Assembly: GCF_035083965.1 (NCBI RefSeq)
Contig: NC_089731.1
Location: forward strand, 4,193,001-4,257,000
Source: Branchiostoma lanceolatum
Taxonomy: Eukaryota; Chordata; Leptocardii; Amphioxiformes; Branchiostomatidae
DNA length: 64,000 nucleotides
Direction of reading: 5' to 3'
Under the pieces are notes generated by a model, which made no database searches, was not told where the DNA came from, and saw only the letters and a program-made list of their open reading frames with translations. Below are positions 59,701 through 64,000 of this stretch, in pieces. The stretch's first letter is position 1. Each line of letters starts with the position of its first letter. The position numbers and the translations under genes are program-made.

Positions 59701-62700
59701 GGGTATCCAGGCATCTTGGCCCAAACCAAAGACCCCTCCACATAACATGTGTCCACAAACTCCAGCTTACTCCAGTCAGCTTCTAGCTTTTCACAACTGT
59801 TGTGCTCTTCATCTAAGGACACAAAAATGCAGACATTTTGTTATGGCTCTATCATAAAACTCGTGGACAACTGCAAAAAGGCAGTAAGTATGAAGCAGAA
59901 GACCACTGTGAGAAAAGTCATCAGGCTTACGTGATGAGGAAAAAAATGATACACAGACATTTGATATCAGACATACTTAGTACCTAGTGATCTTCAAATA
60001 TTAGTGATGAAGGAAAAAATGATAAATTATCAGTAGGGACTTATATCACAGATATTTGATATCAGACATACATGTACTTATATACCTACTGATCAAATAT
60101 TAGTTGATGGTGACAAACCTTTATCAGCCTACATGTTACATTGATTCTGCAGCCCATGAACCTAGTTTAAGTGGAAGTCTGGTGGTAAAAAATTAGCTCT
60201 GAATTACTGAAGGTATGAACAAGGTAGCTTCATGGTAAATTGTGAGAATCTGAGCTGAACTAAGCAGCAAGGCTTGTCAATGTTACACTGGACAGGGTGC
60301 TTACTTGTGCTAAGATCTAAACTCATCAGCTCACAGATTAACTTTGCAGTATCATCCAGTAGTAAAATAGAAAGTGCCTCAGTAAAAGACTTTGTGCTGT
60401 CCTGATAATGGTACACTTTTATAATGATACTAAGGTTAATCCGACTAATGGCTTATGTAGTGCTATTATTAAGTAACCAAAGTGACTTTAATTTGTAAGA
60501 ACACTAAATATTAACGGACATGTCACATTCATTTTGGGAAACAGGAAGGCACAAATTTATCTTTGGGCCTAAAAATGTTACGTCAGCCTTTAAGTTGGTA
60601 CTAATTCTTCAGCTTGACTTAAAGTTTGTAATTATTATATGTTTTCTATCGAGTAGCCATAAGACACCCAGCAAAAAATACAAAGGACTGGTATATAGAC
60701 ATTGCGTAGTCTCAAGTTTGAAACTCTGGACTGAGGTTAGCTTAAGGGGCTGACCTGTGTTCATAGAACATGTCCACTTGTCAGGCACAGTGGCAGGATC
60801 TGTCACATCGGCCAGGTAGCGCCACTTGTCACACTTGTCTGCCGTGCACTGCACCCAGGTCCCCTGTTCCTCAATCTCACGGGTCAGGAAACGGTTCCTC
60901 CTGGTAAAGTAGACAGACATTTGTGAAGTGTGTAGGTTCTATCAGTAACATCTAATTTGACACCATGACACTGACAAAAATTCAGTAAGGGTTAATGTGT
61001 TGGAACATTTCAAACTTTTCAAAATTATAATTCATAGGTTGCTATAGTAGATACTGAATAGATGAGTAAACATCATAGATTGAATTTGACCAAATTATGT
61101 AAAAGAAAAATGAAGAAAAAAAACGATGATGGAAGAAACCCCAGTGTTAGAATTGTAACTCAGCTTGCCTTCAGGTTAAGTCAGTTACTGACGAAAGACA
61201 GCGGATGCTGTCAGAAATGACCATTTCCAGATCTTTAAGATCCAGTTGCTTGTCAAGTGAGTACCTGTTGCCTAAAAATGTGTTAGCTTGAAGATACTGT
61301 TGGATAGAGACAAAAATAACAAGGAATGATAGACTAACTTTGACATTCTTTTCTTCTTGGCCTGTTTCTTCGGTTTCGGGGTAGAGGGGATGGTAGGGGA
61401 TGATGGCTTAGTCTCATCTGTAAATTCATAGATGCTCGTCTTGTCTGGATATGCTGGAAATGTAGAAAAAAAGCATAAACATCTTATTCATTGTTTTCAT
61501 CAATAATTGCTGTTTCATATAATGCTTCGCTATAGATGTACCTTTCTGAACATGAATATCAAAAACAACTCTATCACTGTGACAATTATTATGTCAAGGA
61601 TTACAATTATGAGTGTAATTTTGATCTGTTATTGTGAATTAGTCGTAGAAGCATTTGAAATGCTGGACTTGTAAATTAAGAACTATCCCGAGGGCTTCAA
61701 ATACTTTTGCCTGCAGTATACACCTAACTGGTGCAAGTAAGTTTGAATATTACTTAAACCAGATGAATTTTACTTGCCCCACTCATACTGGAAACATTTC
61801 AATTCTTCTTTTTTTTTCATCTCAGTATTTGGTTACCATCAGTAAAACAAACATTGATTCTAAGCCTACAATTACATTGTATTACTCAGTATGGACCAGT
61901 GGAGGTTGACATCATAAATACAATGTACCTGTACCGCACTTATTAACCTGTATACGCAGGTGGTATTTTGAGACCTGATCATATACTAATATTTCAATTA
62001 TGACTGTTTCTTATACATATATAAACCTATAGAATGATGCACAACTGTACTGAAAGTGAGGATCAGAAAATATTGTTATATGTATCTAAATTATCTTAAG
62101 TTTATCATTTCAGTCATAGATTCCCTTTTCTGAACATGCTGCAAAGGAAGAAAAAAATTTAATGATGATTATTGAAATCTGTACGATAATGAATTTTGAC
62201 TCGTATGTACATTTAAGCACACTTCATGGCAAATGAAATTGTAAGAAAATTACTCATGGGAGAAAAACAATATAAAAGACACGCCCCCTCCAGGGATCTC
62301 CCCAGAAATATGTAGCAGGATGGGGGGAGGGTGACGGGCACAGGATACGTGTTGCGAGGGGGGGAGGTCTGGAGGAGGCGCACAACTCTCAAAAGGAGAG
62401 CGGATGTTGCCTTTTGCCTTTTTCAGACATAATGGAAGTTATTTTCTGCAACTTCAGCTTTACACCTGAAATTTCTAGTTCTGAGCAAAATTGCAGGCTT
62501 TGCTGGGTAAAAATTGGAAAAAATATCCTAACTTTGAAAATCAACAAGATGGAGCTGGGATTAGAACAGGATGGAGGAGCGCCACTGTACCATTCTTTAG
62601 GGAGATCCCTGCCCTCCACACGTGTACATCAGTGCACAGGGCTTTAATTAAAAAGGAAATTGACAAGGATTTTATGAATAATATACAAAATTTTGCAAAT

Positions 62701-63849
62701 TGAGCAAAAAGATCTTTCCTTGCAGTTGTGGATTTGTATATCTGTATACGTACTTGAATTTTCAAAAGGAATTTCTGTCCATCAAAATGGAGATAATTTC
62801 ACCAACATTGATATTGTCTAATTTTGTCCATGTATAATTTTATTTATATAAATGAAAAGATTGTTACTTTCAAAAACTGAGTTGTGAATGTGAGCAGTCA
62901 CTTTGGTTTTACTTGTGACAATAAATCAGACATCATTATTAGTTTCACCATATCCCGTTTCATGTGTTGTTTATCATAAGATATTACATGTACATACAGG
63001 CAGTCTTCAGTTGATTCTTCTTCTTTGTTGTCTTGCTCTTCCCAGAGTTCTCATGATCAGTACTCTTTGCTGCAATGTCAGAATACACCAGCTGCTTTGG
63101 GTGAAGCTTCTTCTTCTTGCTTCTCGGCTTGGTAGGTTTCTGGGGCGTGTGGCATTTGGGGATGTTGTGTTCTGACGTGGCAGGTGTTTTGTCAGGAAAG
63201 CCCTCCCCACTGCAAAAGGTAGTACAATGTATTTAGATTGTACACCAATGTAAATAATTGACAATTCAGGGCTTGGAATTCGTTTTTTGGGAATAGGTGC
63301 ATGGGTGCACCTTATCTAACCTGACTTTGATATCTTTTTAAAAAGTATTGCAACAAAAGTTTTATTCCTTTTTCTGACACTAAAATGTCAGAATATGCTG
63401 TATGCTTGAGTGTACAATAGTATTGTTACAAATGAAACCCTTTAGAAGCAAATATCTAGCTGTGCCAGTGCAGCCACAGTCATTTACAATTAGGCGCACA
63501 GCTTATTTGGAGGTCTGCAATTTGTTCTGACTTTACATACTGCTGGTAAAACTTGTATGCTATGTAGATTCAAGCTTTAGAAATCCACATCCTACTGTTA
63601 CACAGGCATGTGTGATAATATATACATGTAACTTTCTAACATCTGAATTTTAAATTTTAGGTCATAAAATCTAGGACACGAGATTGTTGAGAACAAATTC
63701 CAAACTCTTTATTCCTTAGGCTTGTAATGCAGTAGAAAAAAAAACAACTTGTTACAAGATTCAGCGTCAAGGGAAAACATACTCATAGCCCTGGTCTCCT
63801 TTTTCACCGTGATCTGCTTTCCAGTTCTCGGATCCTTCTCCTTCCACCA
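44778..63849 (-). CDS. ZCWPW1: CW-zinc-finger and PWWP histone reader, 5' end outside the window, 10 exons seen
   Basis: ZCWPW1 reads H3K4me3 (CW) and H3K36me3 (PWWP) and helps repair meiotic breaks at PRDM9 sites. Exons seen: 63849-63783, 63209-62998, 61453-61339, 60900-60755, 59812-59698, 59347-59278, 47772-47581, 47073-46983, 46359-46177 and 45955-44778 (about 789 codons, in frame). The CW finger spans two exons: GTWVQCTADKCDKWR, PDKWTCSMN and the fourth Cys in EEHNSC. The PWWP domain has SLVWAKMPGYPWWPGMVEEDPD, then RYHVVFFGKTVSRAWIP after an 11.5 kb intron. The last exon is Lys-rich, then acidic with SPGMD repeats, ending LFDMEE. The frame of the first exon (VEGEGSENWKADHGEK) was chosen by phase with the next exon. 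That exon and the 47073 acceptor are the least certain. Two receptor genes lie inside the large intron on the other strand. Confidence 0.9.
44850..45215 (-). repeat. SPxMD acidic coding repeats in the ZCWPW1 last exon
   Basis: About seven units with the core SPGMD or SPxMD are spaced roughly 18 residues apart; a typical unit is PSSPGMDIPDPVTDDSVC. Many end in Val-Cys. They form the acidic C-terminal tail before LFDMEE. The repeat is visible directly; no function is known to me. Confidence 0.85.
48634..49655 (+). repeat. Duplicated non-coding block upstream of receptor A
   Basis: 48634-48960 and 49357-49655 are diverged direct copies about 720 bp apart (shared gagagaactaatga, aattcaacagact, aatttgtctgct, tattcaatgtatcattg, agtcagtctagaaag). 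They lie 0.8-1.8 kb before the receptor A start. Confidence 0.75.
50423..54778 (+). CDS. LRR transmembrane receptor A with tandem VLYNPAH tail repeats, nested in ZCWPW1
   Basis: Two exons (50423-50849, 52857-54778; phase-1 intron) give 782 residues. A signal peptide (MLPSQAMLFLLLVSLVDKAAS) precedes a Cys-rich cap (CPNSCHPNN, VCHCPDD, PCSWIGHGG). About five LRRs follow (for example IQPGAFIGLPLLERLYLDDNRL and LPFLTTLQLSQNHLTSLP). A C-terminal Cys cap has CDRNLMWFICNLP and KCASPEDLYG. A Thr-rich stalk leads to one helix (about 377-401) and a tail with PYAVIYAD and IQPYAVSE. Seven 18-residue units (TSHVLYNPAHGQPESEDS) come before the stop. The stop is TGA where other units have GGA. The frame then stays open 71 codons to a TAG at 54992-54994. 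An in-frame ATG at 50222 exists, but the signal peptide favours 50423. No named family is recognised beyond LRR receptors. Confidence 0.85.
51570..52090 (+). repeat. Six degenerate units of about 85-90 bp, receptor A intron
   Basis: Each unit has a version of gccaagccacagacaaatctgcagg.tgaaatgtagaatg, an A-rich run and 'ttagtacacagtga'. The rest of the 2-kb intron is AT-rich and featureless to me. Confidence 0.8.
54421..54893 (+). repeat. 54-bp coding tandem repeat, receptor A tail
   Basis: Nine near-identical 54-bp units encode 18 residues with the core HVLYNPAH and a Ser/Glu/Asp linker. Units differ by single bases (for example cac/cag, aag/gag). The period is a multiple of three, so the array also leaves antisense frames open. 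The single stop of receptor A lies after the seventh unit. Confidence 0.9.
54779..54994 (+). pseudogene. Open coding remnant after the premature TGA of receptor A
   Basis: In the frame of receptor A, 71 codons stay open after the TGA at 54776-54778. They hold two more tail units (HVQYNPAH and HVLYNPAH versions) and a unique end (PTVLYGEDLMDTAPAHEQL) before a TAG. The stop differs from the repeat consensus by one base (GGA to TGA). The tail was therefore probably longer until recently, or the stop is polymorphic or read through. I infer this from frame and repeat conservation only. Confidence 0.75.
55460..55465 (+). terminator. Candidate poly(A) signal for receptor A
   Basis: AATAAA lies about 465 nt after the distal TAG (54994) and upstream of the receptor B start. 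Confidence 0.4.
55723..58811 (+). CDS. LRR transmembrane receptor B with tandem Tyr/His tail repeats, nested in ZCWPW1
   Basis: A paralogue of the preceding receptor, with two exons (55723-56149, 56806-58811). Exon 1 has the same length (427 nt) and the intron the same phase as in receptor A. The product is 810 residues. A signal peptide (MLQSRAVVFLLLMSKHLLL) precedes CPDRCHVC and PCSWVGHGG. LRRs follow (IQPGAFQGLPLVKALYLVDNRI, HAFRGLPLLTRLSLFSNELTSLP). The Cys cap (KLRCDTHLTCNLP, KCASPADLYG) is followed by one helix (about 341-365, ISAVVVPLLLVWATVGALYIY). The tail has EPYAVVYPT and IQPYAVAYVD, then 22 fifteen-residue units built on LQPYAVAYDEDPGPQ or LQPHAVTHDEDPGPQ. It ends at an in-frame TAG. 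Four more units with the same TAG follow, then open sequence to a TAG at 59091-59093. Binding partners are unknown. Confidence 0.85.
56247..56432. mobile_element. Inverted-repeat element in the receptor B intron
   Basis: CAGGTAATCTCACCTGCTGACGTTTC near 56280 (arm continues outward through acacaacc and gattctttttac) is mirrored near 56385-56425. The inner part has the gaagaaggtgtctgacagacaccgaaacg motif. Confidence 0.75.
57800..59062 (+). repeat. 45-bp coding tandem repeat, receptor B tail
   Basis: About 28 copies of a 45-bp unit run through the tail, 22 before the first stop. Two protein versions interleave: PYAVAY and PHAVTH. They differ by Tyr/His changes (TAT/TAC versus CAT/CAC) at both positions together and by Ala/Thr between them. 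One unit carries a 6-bp insertion, near 58136-58141, and one is shortened, near 58719. High identity indicates recent unequal exchange. Confidence 0.92.
58812..59093 (+). pseudogene. Post-stop repeat remnant of receptor B with four more in-frame TAG codons
   Basis: The 45-bp tail repeat continues in frame past the TAG at 58809. TAG codons recur at 58854, 58899, 58944 and 58989, each in the same repeat position (GGGTCATAG instead of the usual GGACCACAG). One normal unit then follows (DEDPGPQLQPYAVT), with a unique end reaching TAG at 59091. The stop-bearing unit appears to have been amplified as part of the array. Confidence 0.75.
62291..62611. mobile_element. hAT-like short element, intact ends, ZCWPW1 intron
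   Basis: Inverted ends CAGGGATCTCCC and GGGAGATCCCTG, flanked by CCCTC on both sides. The 321-bp body matches the element at 30133. Confidence 0.8.
63267..63515. mobile_element. Fragment of the GGTGCACC hAT-like family, ZCWPW1 intron
   Basis: Left end CAGGGCTTGGAATTC, then gggaataggtgcatgggtgcacc. An internal gccagtgcagccacagtca block matches the 30976 element. The right end is lost. Confidence 0.6.
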
Positions 63850-64000
63850 CTGATTGTGAAAACAAAACAAAGTACTGTATATCAAAATATTCATGGTGGT
63901 TTTAGTTTAGCTTTAATTAGCTTGTGTTTTTTTGCAATGAGCTCACACACTGAACTCATCACACAGTATCTCTCAAATCCCTATCCTTTTTTCCCGTACT

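Noticed and set aside
63783-63849. Reading QWWKEKDPRTGKQITVKKETR in the right-edge exon
   Set aside because: This frame leaves one base over and does not join the next exon's open frame. The alternative frame (VEGEGSENWKADHGEK) leaves two and joins cleanly. Still not fully certain without cDNA.

Overview
The window looks like a chordate nuclear genome and fits a lancelet (Branchiostoma, amphioxus) best. Genes have many small exons with GT/AG introns. The proteins are clear orthologues of vertebrate spliceosomal, ER, mitochondrial and meiotic proteins. Introns are packed with short non-autonomous DNA transposons and tRNA-derived SINEs, and a lineage-specific pair of leucine-rich-repeat (LRR) membrane receptors is present. 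The species call is inference; I could not search a database.

Layout, left to right. SF3B4 (minus, 9 exons, 355-6911) and DDOST/OST48 (minus, 11 exons, 8584-16642) come first. DDOST is head-to-head, 441 bp between start codons, with a short TTC17-related TPR protein (plus, 5 exons, 17084-22861). A minisatellite follows (about 23760-24310). RBM42 (minus, 8 exons, 25186-33118) is head-to-head with a mitochondrial copper chaperone SCO1 (plus, 7 exons, 33331-37048). Next is a small four-helix membrane protein of LAPTM4/Mtp type (plus, 5 exons, 39563-42394). The right third is a ZCWPW1 orthologue (minus, 10 exons in view, 44778-63849, start codon outside the window).

The 11.5 kb intron that interrupts the ZCWPW1 PWWP domain (47773-59277) holds two tandem paralogous receptor genes on the opposite strand (50423-54778 and 55723-58811). 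Each has a signal peptide, a Cys-rich cap, LRRs, a C-terminal Cys cap, one transmembrane helix and a long cytoplasmic tail. The tails carry periodic Tyr motifs: about nine 18-residue VLYNPAH units in the first, and 22 fifteen-residue units in the second in which PYAVAY and PHAVTH versions alternate. Both genes have premature in-frame stops inside their repeats, followed by open repeat-coding sequence. In the second gene the stop codon has been copied into five consecutive repeat units. This nested receptor pair is the most unusual system in the window.

Functionally the other genes are housekeeping: U2 snRNP branch-site recognition (SF3B4), N-glycosylation (DDOST), RNA binding (RBM42), cytochrome oxidase copper loading (SCO1), endolysosomal membrane (LAPTM-like) and histone-mark reading in meiosis (ZCWPW1). 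Many mobile elements are delimited here by terminal inverted repeats plus target-site duplications. Several lie within 10-35 bp of splice sites. All exon boundaries were placed by hand from splice consensus, reading-frame continuity and family resemblance.
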